This document shows positions 1-8,240 of a DNA stretch of 64,000 nucleotides, piece by piece (the first letter of the stretch is position 1; every line of letters starts with the position of its first letter). A program made the position numbers and the translations under genes. The stretch is taken from NCBI GenBank assembly GCA_964473205.1, contig CAYYOK010000003.1, positions 30,307 to 94,306 of the forward strand, written 5' to 3'. The DNA comes from CAYMRL01 sp964473205 (GTDB lineage Bacteria > Deinococcota > Deinococci > Deinococcales > Trueperaceae). The notes under the pieces are model-generated. The model had not been told where the DNA came from. It saw only the letters and a program-made list of their open reading frames with translations, and searched no databases.

Positions 1-428
1 CACGCCAACTCGCCGTCGCGATGCCGATCCGCGAGCTCCTCGAGGGTAGGAGCCGTTCCGTCTACCAACGCCACACGTGTGTCGGCGCTGAAGCACCTCG
101 CGTAGGAGGACTTCCCCAACGCGATCACCATCGTGTCTTCAGGGATCTTCAAGTACTCCACGGAACGCGTCAGCACGAAACTGTTCGGCGGGATGATGCA
201 GGTGTCGTCACTAGACTCGACGAGGCTGCGCGTGTCGAAGTTCTTCGGATCGACGACCGTGTTGAACGCGTTGACGAAGATGCGCCACTCGGGGGCGGCG
301 CGCAGGTCGTAACCGAAGCTGGATAGCCCGTAGCTGATGACGCCGTCGCGCACCAACCGGTCCTCGAAGGGCGTGATCATGCCCTCTTGCGCCCGCTCCC
401 TGATCCAACGGTCGGACTTGATGCTCAT
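1..428 (-). CDS. dcd: dCTP deaminase, N-terminal part, interrupted by an intein (partial, runs off left edge)
   Basis: Reverse-strand translation from ATG at 428 gives MSIKSDRWIRERAQEGMITPF and continues through ISYGLSSFGYDLRA, VDPKNFDTRSLVE, IIPPNSFVLTRSVEYLKIPE and ALGKSSYAR. These are the conserved N-terminal blocks of Dcd, which deaminates dCTP to dUTP for thymidylate synthesis. In intact Dcd the next residues are CGI-V-NVTPLEP. Here SSYAR is followed by CFSADTRVALVDG, the block A signature at the N-terminus of a Hint/intein domain, with Cys as residue 1. The insertion point is therefore the conserved Cys after Tyr-Ala-Arg (intein residue 1 about codon 112), a strongly conserved part of the enzyme core. 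The rest of the intein, any homing endonuclease and the C-terminal extein lie outside the window. No Shine-Dalgarno is visible before the ATG. Confidence 0.9.
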   Translation of the reverse strand, partial: MSIKSDRWIRERAQEGMITPFEDRLVRDGVISYGLSSFGYDLRAAPEWRIFVNAFNTVVDPKNFDTRSLVESSDDTCIIPPNSFVLTRSVEYLKIPEDTMVIALGKSSYARCFSADTRVALVDGTAPTLEELADRHRDGELA

Positions 429-435
429 AGCGAGC

Positions 436-441
436 AGTCTA
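436..441 (-). promoter_or_regulatory. -10 element of a probable leaderless promoter for dcd
   Basis: On the minus strand TAGACT ends 7 nt before the dcd ATG and no AGGAG-like sequence precedes the start. A TANNNT box 6-8 nt from the start codon is the layout of leaderless genes common in Deinococcus. No convincing -35 is seen. Confidence 0.4.
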
Positions 442-628
442 GTCTGTCGCGCGGTCATGGGACTGGAGTACTTAGGTCTGCGCCGAGCAGCTTTAGGCTC
501 GAACCTAGTTGACCGCCGGGCTCGTGTCGGCACGCGTCTAGGTCGACCGCAGGAGATCCGGCTGCAAGATCGACGACGCCGGCGGCGATCTACGCCGCGG
601 CATCGGTGAGCGCTTCCTGATTACAATG

Positions 629-637
629 TGATATCAT
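629..637 (+). promoter_or_regulatory. Extended -10 promoter of the SPFH gene
   Basis: TGA followed by TATCAT forms an extended -10 (TGnTATAAT type), about 20 nt upstream of the ATG at 659. A strong AAGGAGG ribosome-binding site lies between them at 647-653. The -35 region is poor, as expected for an extended -10. Confidence 0.5.
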
Positions 638-658
638 GATGATTGCAAGGAGGATCTC

Positions 659-1540
659 ATGATCCGTGTGCAGGAGAAAGCGGCTTTCAAGGTCAACGGC
701 TTCCCGTTTCTCGTCTTGGTAGTGGCGATCTTGGTCGCGGCCGGCTGGGTGTTCATCAGCGGAGTTGCGGCTCCGGTGGGCGGAGGGTCCAGGGTTCTGC
801 TGGGCATCGCGCTCCTGGTCATCGCCCTGGTGATGTTCGGCGGGTTCTTCACGGTCCAGCCCAACGAGTCGCGCGTCCTCACCTTCTTCGGCACCTACAC
901 GGGCAGCGTGCGGGACTCCGGGTTCTGGTTCACCAACCCGTTCACGATCAAGAAGCACGTCAGCCTCAGGGTCCGCAACTTCAACAGCGAGAGGCTGAAG
1001 GTCAACGACGCCGACGGCAACCCGGTGGAGATCGCCACCGTGGTCGTGTGGCGCGTCATCGAGTCGGCCAAGGCCGTGTTCGACGTCGACGACTACGAGC
1101 AGTTCGTCGACATCCAGGCCGAGACCGCCCTGCGCAACCTCGCCACCCGCTACCCCTACGACGCCACCGGGATAGAGCGCCCCAGCCTGCGCGAGAACCC
1201 CGAGGAGCTGGCGCAGGCGCTCAAGTCCGAGCTCGACGCGCGGCTGGAGATCGCGGGGGTCGACGTGATGGAGGCGCGGCTGACGCACCTCGCCTACGCG
1301 CCCGAGATCGCGCACACGATGCTCAGGCGCCAGCAGGCTCAGGCCGTGGTGGCCGCGCGCAAGCTGATCGTCGAGGCTGCTGTCGGCATGGTCGAGGACG
1401 CGCTCGGCGGCCTGGCATCCAGCGGGGTCGAGTTGGACACCGACAAGCGCGCCGCCATGGCCAACAACCTGATGGTGGCCCTCACCAGCGACTCCGGCGT
1501 CTCGCCCGTGATCAACACCGGGACGCTCTACGGTGGTTGA
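659..1540 (+). CDS. SPFH/band 7 (prohibitin-like) membrane protein
   Basis: Protein of 293 aa. Two hydrophobic segments at about residues 15-35 and 46-67 anchor it in the cytoplasmic membrane. They are followed by an SPFH domain at about residues 68-240, starting VQPNESRVLTFFGTYTG and including the typical VVVWRVIESAKAVFDV block. A helical, Ala/Gln-rich stretch at about 215-245 probably drives oligomerisation. SPFH proteins form large membrane assemblies linked to membrane organisation and proteolysis, and the specific partner here is unknown. The ATG at 659 has an excellent AAGGAGG. The gene is immediately followed by a secreted hydrolase and an Arc-like protein on the same strand, so the three probably form one operon. 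Confidence 0.85.
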   Translation: MIRVQEKAAFKVNGFPFLVLVVAILVAAGWVFISGVAAPVGGGSRVLLGIALLVIALVMFGGFFTVQPNESRVLTFFGTYTGSVRDSGFWFTNPFTIKKHVSLRVRNFNSERLKVNDADGNPVEIATVVVWRVIESAKAVFDVDDYEQFVDIQAETALRNLATRYPYDATGIERPSLRENPEELAQALKSELDARLEIAGVDVMEARLTHLAYAPEIAHTMLRRQQAQAVVAARKLIVEAAVGMVEDALGGLASSGVELDTDKRAAMANNLMVALTSDSGVSPVINTGTLYGG

Positions 1541-1541
1541 G

Positions 1542-3347
1542 ATGCGCGCCCGCGTGCTCGACCTGGCACTGGCCCTCACCTCGGTTCTGGCTCTTGCCGG
1601 CGCCGGCGCTCAACAGCCAGGGGGCGCACAGGGCGGCGGATACGTCTACGACCTCTACCAAGGCGCCACCGTGATCGGCCAGGTCGGCGCCGCCTTCGGC
1701 GCGGGCGAAACCGGCCATGTCAGCGAGGGGTGGACCGTCATCGGCACGGTCATCGACATCAGTGACCGGCTCGCCACCAATCCGGACGGCTCGGCCGTCG
1801 CCTACCTGGTCGAGGGCACCTTCCAGGGCGTGCAGTTCAGCATCGAGGCCGAGTTCGACGCGACCGGCGTGGGCCTGCGCTTGGAGCAGTTCGGCGTGCA
1901 GCAGGACCTGCGCTTAGGTAGCGCAGAGGCCCTCTACGTGATCGACAACAACCTGATCGACGGCATCCAGGTGGCCGTGTGGCACGCGCTCGGGTCCGGC
2001 GCCGACGAGGTCGTGCTGGCCGCGATCGTGCCGCAGACCGCCTCGCTCGGTGAGTTCCGGCTGCAGCGTCACGAGCGACTCGAGGCCATCGCCTGGCAGG
2101 GTGCGACGCTTCAGGCCACCAGGCTCGATGCCGCCCTGAGCGTGGCTGGCCAGGTCGTGGGGATGACGATCTGGGCGGACGAGCGGGGCGACATCCTGGT
2201 GCTCGAGCAGCCGCTGGGCGCCATCCGCTTCGTCAGGCGCGCTCAGGAGGGCGCGGCGGGAGCGGCCGTTGCCGACCCGGCGGCGTCGTCGTCAGGCACG
2301 GAAGCCCGGGTCGCACCCGACCCGCTGACCAGCGCGGCAGCGCTCCTCGCCCAGACGGCCACCTGCGCCTACGAGCGCGAGGTCACCGTCGGTTCCACCG
2401 GCGAGACGCTGGCCGGCGTGCTGACCCTCCCGGCGGCGCCTCGCGGTGCCGACCTGGAGCGCGGCGTGCCTGCTCTCCTGCTGCTGCCTGGCAGCGGCGG
2501 CGTCGACATCGACGGCAACGCGCAGCCGGTCATCGCCAACGCCGGCTACCGGCAGCTCGCCTACTCGCTCGGCTGCCACGGCTACGCGGTGCTGAGGGTC
2601 GCGAAGCTCGGGATCCCGCCGTCCACCGGTGACGGCAACGCCGTCACCGTGAGCACCTACGCCCAGAACACCGCAGACTGGCTGGCGCGGCTGGCCGCCG
2701 AGCCCGGCATCGACGGCGACAGGCTGGGCCTGATGGGCCATTCCGAGGGCGGTCTGGTGGCGCTCTTCGCGATCGCCAACCGCCTGGCCGATCCGCAGGC
2801 GCTGGTGCTCTTGGCGGCTCCCGGCAGAGGCATGGCTGCGATCTTGGAGGAGCAGCTCGCGGCCTCGTTGCAGCGCGCCGGAGGCTCGGCGGCCGAGATC
2901 CAGGCGATCCGTGAGGAGACCAGGGTCGCGGTGGCGGCGTTGCAGCGGGTCGATGGCCACGTTCTGGAGCTCTCCGCTGAGCTGGCGGACAACCGCGTCG
3001 CCGCGCTGTTCGCGCACGCCGCCGGCCTGATGCGCAGCGAGCTCGAGCTGCAGCCGGATGGTCTCATGCGTGTCGTTCGCGCTCTGGGCCGACCCGATCC
3101 CCGGCGCGTGCTCATCGTGCAAGGCGCGAAGGACGTGCAGATCATTCTCGAGGACGCCGAGCTGTTGGCCGCTGCGGCTCCCGAGGCCACGCTCCTGGTG
3201 CTCCCTGACATGACCCATAACCTCTACGACTTCGCCGGCCCTGCCGACATTGGGCTGATGCCCGGTCCCGACACCGCCATCTCGGACACCCTGGTGCGCT
3301 CCCTGGTCACCTTCCTGGACGGACACCTGCGCGTGCCCGACCGCTGA
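1542..3347 (+). CDS. Exported alpha/beta hydrolase with a long unassigned N-terminal domain
   Basis: Protein of 601 aa. An N-terminal signal peptide (MRARVLDLALALTSVLALAG, cleavage near GAGA-QQ) indicates export. Residues about 30-230 resemble nothing I recognise. From about residue 300 an alpha/beta-hydrolase fold is clear: LLLPGSGG oxyanion loop, the GHSEGG nucleophile elbow near residue 400, an acidic GAKDVQ loop and a late His in DMTHNLYDF. The substrate is unknown, with an ester or peptide likely. I chose ATG 1542, one base after the SPFH stop and 5 nt after GGTGG, over the overlapping in-frame GTG at 1533. Tight packing suggests translational coupling to the SPFH gene. Confidence 0.75.
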   Translation: MRARVLDLALALTSVLALAGAGAQQPGGAQGGGYVYDLYQGATVIGQVGAAFGAGETGHVSEGWTVIGTVIDISDRLATNPDGSAVAYLVEGTFQGVQFSIEAEFDATGVGLRLEQFGVQQDLRLGSAEALYVIDNNLIDGIQVAVWHALGSGADEVVLAAIVPQTASLGEFRLQRHERLEAIAWQGATLQATRLDAALSVAGQVVGMTIWADERGDILVLEQPLGAIRFVRRAQEGAAGAAVADPAASSSGTEARVAPDPLTSAAALLAQTATCAYEREVTVGSTGETLAGVLTLPAAPRGADLERGVPALLLLPGSGGVDIDGNAQPVIANAGYRQLAYSLGCHGYAVLRVAKLGIPPSTGDGNAVTVSTYAQNTADWLARLAAEPGIDGDRLGLMGHSEGGLVALFAIANRLADPQALVLLAAPGRGMAAILEEQLAASLQRAGGSAAEIQAIREETRVAVAALQRVDGHVLELSAELADNRVAALFAHAAGLMRSELELQPDGLMRVVRALGRPDPRRVLIVQGAKDVQIILEDAELLAAAAPEATLLVLPDMTHNLYDFAGPADIGLMPGPDTAISDTLVRSLVTFLDGHLRVPDR

Positions 3348-3372
3348 GTCAGGTGGCGTAAGGGAGGCCGCG

Positions 3373-3585
3373 ATGGCTGAGCGCAAGAAGTTCCTGCTGC
3401 GGATCCACCCGGGGCTCTACGCGGCCCTCGAGAAGTGGGCGGCGGACGAGCTCAGGAGCGTCAACTCGCAGATCGAGTACCTGCTCGCCGAGTCTCTGCG
3501 GCGCGCCGGCCGGTCGCCGGCAGCGGTCGTCGACGTGGCGGCCGACTCGGAAGCCGACCCTGAAGGCGACCGAGACGAGGGTTAG
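3373..3585 (+). CDS. Arc-like ribbon-helix-helix protein
   Basis: Small protein of 70 aa. The segment KKFLLRIHPGLYAALEKWA followed by ELRSVNSQIEYLLAESLRR is the beta-strand/helix/helix pattern of the Arc/MetJ fold, which dimerises and inserts its N-terminal strand in the DNA major groove. The acidic tail (residues 50-70) is low-complexity. A GGGAGG ribosome-binding site precedes the ATG. It lies 25 bp after the hydrolase and probably belongs to the SPFH operon. No toxin gene is adjacent, so an antitoxin role is not supported. A local regulator is possible. Confidence 0.75.
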   Translation: MAERKKFLLRIHPGLYAALEKWAADELRSVNSQIEYLLAESLRRAGRSPAAVVDVAADSEADPEGDRDEG

Positions 3586-3654
3586 GCCTGAACGAGCCTC
3601 GAGACGGAGCGAGGTCGGTGCGCCGTCACGAGCGCAGCGTTCCGGTCCCGGAGG

Positions 3655-4872
3655 TCAGTTCCCGCGCAGGAAACGGTCGACGTCGCGCTCGTGAGCCGGG
3701 AGGTTGGTGTTGGGCCGGAAGACCGGCGCGCCGGCGTCGACGCCGTGAAGGAAGTAGAGGTAGGCGAAGCCGTCCTCGGTGTAGCGCACCGGGTCGAGGA
3801 CCGCACGCAGCGCCGTCCGGCCCGGGTTGCCTATCGGTCCGAAGGGCAGGCCAGGGCGCGTGTAGGTGTTCCACGGCGTGTCGACGCGCAGGTCGCCCGC
3901 CACGGCGCTCAGCTCCGGCATCGGCTTGCCGAGCCCGTACGCCACCGTAGGGTCTGCCTGCAGCGGCATCCCGAAGTCGAGTCGGTTGACGAACACGCCG
4001 GCGATGATGCCCATCTCCTCGTCGGAGGCCGCCTCGGCCTGGACGATGCTGGCGAGCGTCACCCAGCCGTGCACGTCGATGCCTATCGCGCCGAGCAGCG
4101 CGTCGAGCCCGGCCTCCGCGCCGGGCACCCCGGCCAGCAGCTCGGGCGAGTAGAGCGTCTCCTCGAGGGTGTCGACCATCCACGCCAGGGCCTCTTCGGC
4201 GCTGGCGGTGACCGGCATGTCGTAGGCAGCGGGGAAGAGGTAACCCTCCAACCCAGCCCCGGCGGGTAGGTCCTCGGGAGCGACGTCCGCCCCGGGAGCG
4301 TCGACGATCGCCTGCAGCTCCTCCAGGGTGCCGATGCCGTTCTCGGCGAGCCGCGCTACCACCTCGACCGCGCGCCAGCCCTCCGGGATCACGATGCGCA
4401 CGGTGCGCGGCCTGCCGCCCGCCACGAGCCGGTCGGCGAGCTCGGCCACCGACATCGTCGGCGACAGGTCGTAGAGCCCGGCGCCTATCGAGTGGTCGAG
4501 GTCCCTGAGCCGCAGGTAGGTCGTGAACGCCCTCGCCGAGCGCACCAGGCCGTGCTCTTGCAGCTCGGCTGCCACGCGCGAGCCGCCCCAGCCGGGCTCG
4601 ATCTCGAACTCGACGGCCGCGGGCGTGGCGCTTGGCGCCGAGAGCAGGTAGCGCACACCCACCCAGGCGCCGGCGGCCAGCACACCGAGCAGCAACAGGG
4701 CGATGAGCGCCCCCCTGCCTCGGCGTCTGCCCCGGCGGCCCCTGCCGCCGGCGTCGCGCTGGTCGCCCGCCCCCTCAGGGTCGCCGGCAGGGCGCCCGCC
4801 TGCCTGCCGGCCGCCCGCGCGCTGCCTTCCCGGCTCGAGCCGCGCAGAGACGGTCTTGCCGTCGGACGGCAT
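3655..4872 (-). CDS. mltG: Endolytic murein transglycosylase MltG (YceG-like)
   Basis: Protein of 405 aa. A Gly/Arg-rich, positively charged cytoplasmic tail of about 50 residues precedes one transmembrane helix (about 55-77, ALIALLLLGVLAAGAWVGV). Then comes the LysM-like and catalytic YceG region. The block LASIVQAEAASDEEMG followed by FVNRL and LQADPTVAYGLG matches the MltG active-site region, including its conserved Glu. MltG cleaves nascent glycan strands at the membrane and sets their length. The ATG overlaps the ruvX stop by one base, so it is the last gene of alaS-ruvX-mltG. The basic low-complexity tail is longer than in enterobacterial MltG. Confidence 0.93.
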   Translation of the reverse strand: MPSDGKTVSARLEPGRQRAGGRQAGGRPAGDPEGAGDQRDAGGRGRRGRRRGRGALIALLLLGVLAAGAWVGVRYLLSAPSATPAAVEFEIEPGWGGSRVAAELQEHGLVRSARAFTTYLRLRDLDHSIGAGLYDLSPTMSVAELADRLVAGGRPRTVRIVIPEGWRAVEVVARLAENGIGTLEELQAIVDAPGADVAPEDLPAGAGLEGYLFPAAYDMPVTASAEEALAWMVDTLEETLYSPELLAGVPGAEAGLDALLGAIGIDVHGWVTLASIVQAEAASDEEMGIIAGVFVNRLDFGMPLQADPTVAYGLGKPMPELSAVAGDLRVDTPWNTYTRPGLPFGPIGNPGRTALRAVLDPVRYTEDGFAYLYFLHGVDAGAPVFRPNTNLPAHERDVDRFLRGN

Positions 4873-5351
4873 CAGGCGTCACCGCTCTCGTCGCTCTCGC
4901 CCGCAGCGGTCCGCGACAACACCCGCTGCAGGTACGACTCGAGGATCAGGACCGCTGAAGCCTCGTCGACGAGCCCCTTGCTCTGACGCTTGCCGCGAGG
5001 CAGCGCGCCGTCGGCGATGCGCTGGCCCGCCAGCTTCGTCGTCAGCCGCTCGTCCTCGTACTCCAGCGCGATGCCGGAGCCCTGCAGACGCTCCTCCAGC
5101 ACCGCTCCGAACGCTCTCACCTTGTCCGTCTGATCCGAGGCGCTGCCGTCCAGCCGCAAGGGCAGGCCGACCAGTACCAGGGTGGCGCGCTCGCCGAGAG
5201 CGGCCTGCGCGACGGCCTCCGCATCGGCGTTGTTGCCGCGCCTGGTGATCGCTCCGCGCCCGAAGGCCAGGCTGCCGCCCGGCTCGCCCACCGCCAACCC
5301 GATGCGGGCAGAGCCTACGTCGAGGGCCAGCACCCGGCCGTGAGCGCGCAT
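4872..5351 (-). CDS. ruvX: Putative pre-16S rRNA nuclease / Holliday-junction resolvase family, YqgF
   Basis: Protein of 159 aa, a normal length for YqgF/RuvX. It starts with the RNase H-like first strand LALDVGSARIGLAVG, whose Asp is the first catalytic acid. It continues with LVLVGLPLRLDGSASDQT, LEYEDERLTT and a final DEASAVLILESYL acidic motif. The family matures the 5' end of 16S rRNA and has been proposed as a resolvase. It sits 2 bp after alaS and overlaps mltG. Confidence 0.93.
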   Translation of the reverse strand: MRAHGRVLALDVGSARIGLAVGEPGGSLAFGRGAITRRGNNADAEAVAQAALGERATLVLVGLPLRLDGSASDQTDKVRAFGAVLEERLQGSGIALEYEDERLTTKLAGQRIADGALPRGKRQSKGLVDEASAVLILESYLQRVLSRTAAGESDESGDA

Positions 5352-5353
5352 CG

Positions 5354-8050
5354 TCAACCGCCCAAAGCCTCCGGCACGGCGGCCAGCGCTGCGCTCAACG
5401 ACGACGAGTCCTTGATGCCAGCCTGCGCGAGGTCCGGCTTCCCTCCGCCGCCACCGCCGACCTTGGCAGCGATGGCCCTGACTATCGATCCGGCGCTGGC
5501 GCCGCGCTGCCTGGCTGACTCCGAGGTCTTCGCGACGAGCAGCGTTCCGCTGCCGACGACCACGACGTCGGCCCCGAGCTTGGCGAGCTGCGCGTCGGCG
5601 GCGTTGCGCAGCGCCGTCGCGTCGAGGCCGTCGAAGGACAGCGCGACGTACTTGAAGCCGGCCGCCTCCTTGACCTCGGCAGCGGCACTGGCGCTCTGGG
5701 CGCTGGCTAGCTTGTCGCGCAGGGAGCCGGCCTCGCGCTGAGCGGCCTTCAGGTCGGCCTGAAGACGCGCCAAGCGCTCCTCGACCTGAGCCGGGCCGCC
5801 GCCGACCGCGTGCGCCAGGCGCCTGATCGTGCCGCGCAGCTCGCCGAGGTAGGCCAGAGCGGCCTCGCCGACCAGCGCCTCGACGCGCCTCACGCCCGCC
5901 GAGACCGCCTCGTCGGAGGTGATGACGAACAGGCCGATGGCGCCGGTGCTGCGCGTGTGCGTCCCGCCGCACAGCTCGACCGAGACCGGCTGGACGCCGT
6001 TCCCGCCGCTGGCGGAGTCGCGGGCTCCACCGACGCTCACCATGCGAACGTCGGAGCCGTACTTCTCGCCGAACAGCATCATCGCCCCGGCCGCCCTGGC
6101 CTCGGCGATCGGCACCACGCGCCAGCTCACGCTCAGGTCCGCCTGGATCCAGCGGTTCACCAGGTCCTCGACGGCCGCGATCTGCTCGTCGTCGAGCGCG
6201 CGCGGGTGGCTGAAGTCGAACCTGAGGCGGTCGGCGGTGACGAGAGAACCCGCCTGCGCGACGTGGGTGCCGAGCACCTGGCGCAGCGCGGCGTGGAGCA
6301 GGTGGGTGGCGGTGTGATGCTTCTCGGTCTCGCGCCTGGCGGGGTCGACCGTGGCGGTCAGCTCCTGGCCGGCGCCGAGCGTCCCCCTGACGACCTTGAC
6401 GCGGTGCAGCCAGAGGCCGTGCGACGACCTGCTCGTGCCTAGCACGATCGCTCCGCCGCCGGTCCACGACAGCTTGCCGGCGTCCCCGACCTGGCCGCCG
6501 CCCTCGGCGTAGAAGGGGGTGCGGTCCAAGATCGCGGTGCCAGTCTGGCCCTCCGTGAGAGCCGAGACCTCGCCATCGTCGTCGGTCAGGGCCAGCGCAG
6601 TGGCGCTCGTCTCGCCGGTCGTGTACCCGACGAACTCGTTGCCGACGCGCCTCGCGATGTCGCCGTAGACGTCCTTGCCGGCGGTGAACAGCACCTTGCT
6701 GCCCTGCTCGGTGCGCGACGCGTCGCGGGCGCGCTCCCTGGCGGCTTCGTAGCCTGCGAGGTCGACGGTCACGCCGCTCTCGGCCGCCAGCTCCTGCGTC
6801 AGATCGAGCGGGAAGCCGTAGGTCTGCCACAGGTCGAAAGCCTGCTCGCCCGGCAAGACCTTGCCGCCTGACCTGGCTGTGAGATCGGCGAGGAGGTTGC
6901 CGACGCGCTCGATGCCGGCATCGAGCGTCCTGAGGAACTGCTCCTCCTCGGTCTTGAGCACGCCGATGACGCGCTCGCGCCCGTCGATCAGCTCGGGGTA
7001 GGGCGTGCCCATCGACTCGATGACAGGGTCGACGAGGTGCTCGAGGACGCTGTCCTTGAGGCCGAGCAGCCAGGCGTGACGCAGCGCGCGGCGCGTGAGC
7101 ATCTTGACGACGTAGCCGGCGCCGTCGTTGGCAGGCAGCACGCCGTCGGTGATCGCGAATAGGGCGGCCCTGACGTGATCGGCGATGACGCGGTGCGACA
7201 GGCTCGTACGGCCCTGATACGGCTGGCGGGAGAGCGCCGCGACCTTGCGGATCGTCGGCTGGAACAGCTCGGTGCCGTACGCGTCCTCCGCGCCGCTCAT
7301 CAGCGTCACGAGGCGCTCGAAGCCGAGGCCGGTGTCGATGTTCTGCTGCGGCAGCGGCACGAGCTTGCCGCGGTCCTGCCTGTCGAACTGCGTGAAGACC
7401 AGGTTCCAGTACTCGATGTAGCGGTCGCCGCTGCCGGTGTTGGGGCCGGACTCGTCGGCGCTGCCGAAGCTGGGTCCGCGGTCGTAGAAGATCTCCGAGC
7501 AGGGGCCGCAGGGGCCGTTGGGGCCCTCGCTGACGGCGTTGGCAGGCCAGAAGTTCTCGTCCTCGTCCCAGCGCGACAGCTTACGCACCGGGATGCCGAC
7601 CTCGTCGACCCAGATCTTGGCCGCCTCGTCGTCGTCCTTGTAGACGGTGACGAACAGGCGCTCGGGATCGAGTCCGAGGAACTCCTTGGAGGTCGAGAAC
7701 TCCCACGCCCAGGCCGCGGCCTCGCGCTTGAAGTAGTCGCCGAAGGAGAAGTTGCCGAGCATCTCGAAGAACGAGTGGTGGCGCAGCGTGCGCCCGACGT
7801 TCTCGATGTCGTTGATGCGCAGGCACTTCTGGGCGGTCGTGACGCGCTTCCAGATGCCGTCGAAGCCGTCGAACTTCGGGGTCGCCCCGAGGAAGTACGG
7901 CTTGAACTGGACCATGCCGGCGCTGGTGAACATCAGCGTGGGGTCGTGGGAGCGCACCGAGTCAGACGGGTACACCAGGTGCCCGCGGTCCTCGAAGAAG
8001 CGCAGGTAGCGCGTTCTGAGCTCGTTGATCTCGTCGATTCCGTAGTCCAC
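5354..8050 (-). CDS. alaS: Alanyl-tRNA synthetase
   Basis: Protein of 898 aa, full length. The class II catalytic core is at the N-terminus (RYLRFFEDRGHLVYPSDS, LMFTSAGMVQFKPYFLG, RHHSFFEMLGNFSFGDYFK). The editing domain contains HHTATHLLHAALR and the zinc-binding CGGTHTRSTG motif. The C-terminal DHHA1-like domain ends in GGGGGGKPDLAQAG. It charges tRNA-Ala and hydrolyses mischarged Ser/Gly. Translation starts at GTG (MDYGIDEIN) with GGAG about 10 nt upstream. It is the first gene of the operon and is divergent from an MFS gene. Confidence 0.98.
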   Translation of the reverse strand: MDYGIDEINELRTRYLRFFEDRGHLVYPSDSVRSHDPTLMFTSAGMVQFKPYFLGATPKFDGFDGIWKRVTTAQKCLRINDIENVGRTLRHHSFFEMLGNFSFGDYFKREAAAWAWEFSTSKEFLGLDPERLFVTVYKDDDEAAKIWVDEVGIPVRKLSRWDEDENFWPANAVSEGPNGPCGPCSEIFYDRGPSFGSADESGPNTGSGDRYIEYWNLVFTQFDRQDRGKLVPLPQQNIDTGLGFERLVTLMSGAEDAYGTELFQPTIRKVAALSRQPYQGRTSLSHRVIADHVRAALFAITDGVLPANDGAGYVVKMLTRRALRHAWLLGLKDSVLEHLVDPVIESMGTPYPELIDGRERVIGVLKTEEEQFLRTLDAGIERVGNLLADLTARSGGKVLPGEQAFDLWQTYGFPLDLTQELAAESGVTVDLAGYEAARERARDASRTEQGSKVLFTAGKDVYGDIARRVGNEFVGYTTGETSATALALTDDDGEVSALTEGQTGTAILDRTPFYAEGGGQVGDAGKLSWTGGGAIVLGTSRSSHGLWLHRVKVVRGTLGAGQELTATVDPARRETEKHHTATHLLHAALRQVLGTHVAQAGSLVTADRLRFDFSHPRALDDEQIAAVEDLVNRWIQADLSVSWRVVPIAEARAAGAMMLFGEKYGSDVRMVSVGGARDSASGGNGVQPVSVELCGGTHTRSTGAIGLFVITSDEAVSAGVRRVEALVGEAALAYLGELRGTIRRLAHAVGGGPAQVEERLARLQADLKAAQREAGSLRDKLASAQSASAAAEVKEAAGFKYVALSFDGLDATALRNAADAQLAKLGADVVVVGSGTLLVAKTSESARQRGASAGSIVRAIAAKVGGGGGGKPDLAQAGIKDSSSLSAALAAVPEALGG

Positions 8051-8240
8051 TTATCGGCGCTCCAGTCGCACGGCAACCCGCGCCTGCCGCCGAGTTCCTC
8101 GCGGCCGTCAGTGCGGGCGGCTGCACAGTATACCGACGGTAAAGCTCGCGGGAGACGCCTGCCAGGGGACCTCGGCCGTGCCGGCCCCTTGCAGTGACGC
8201 TGTCGGCCCGTACCGTCGAGCTACCCCCTCAGGCTGAGGT

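Noticed and set aside
4872..6830. 652-codon minus-strand frame spanning ruvX and part of alaS
   Set aside because: Only its last 159 codons are ruvX. The rest is an out-of-frame, Arg-rich reading of alaS. ruvX starts at ATG 5351.
8127..8132. GTATAC-like sequence upstream of alaS
   Set aside because: Only a single half-site (followed by CGAC-GGTAAA). It is more likely a TATACT -10 box for alaS on the minus strand, though no -35 was found.
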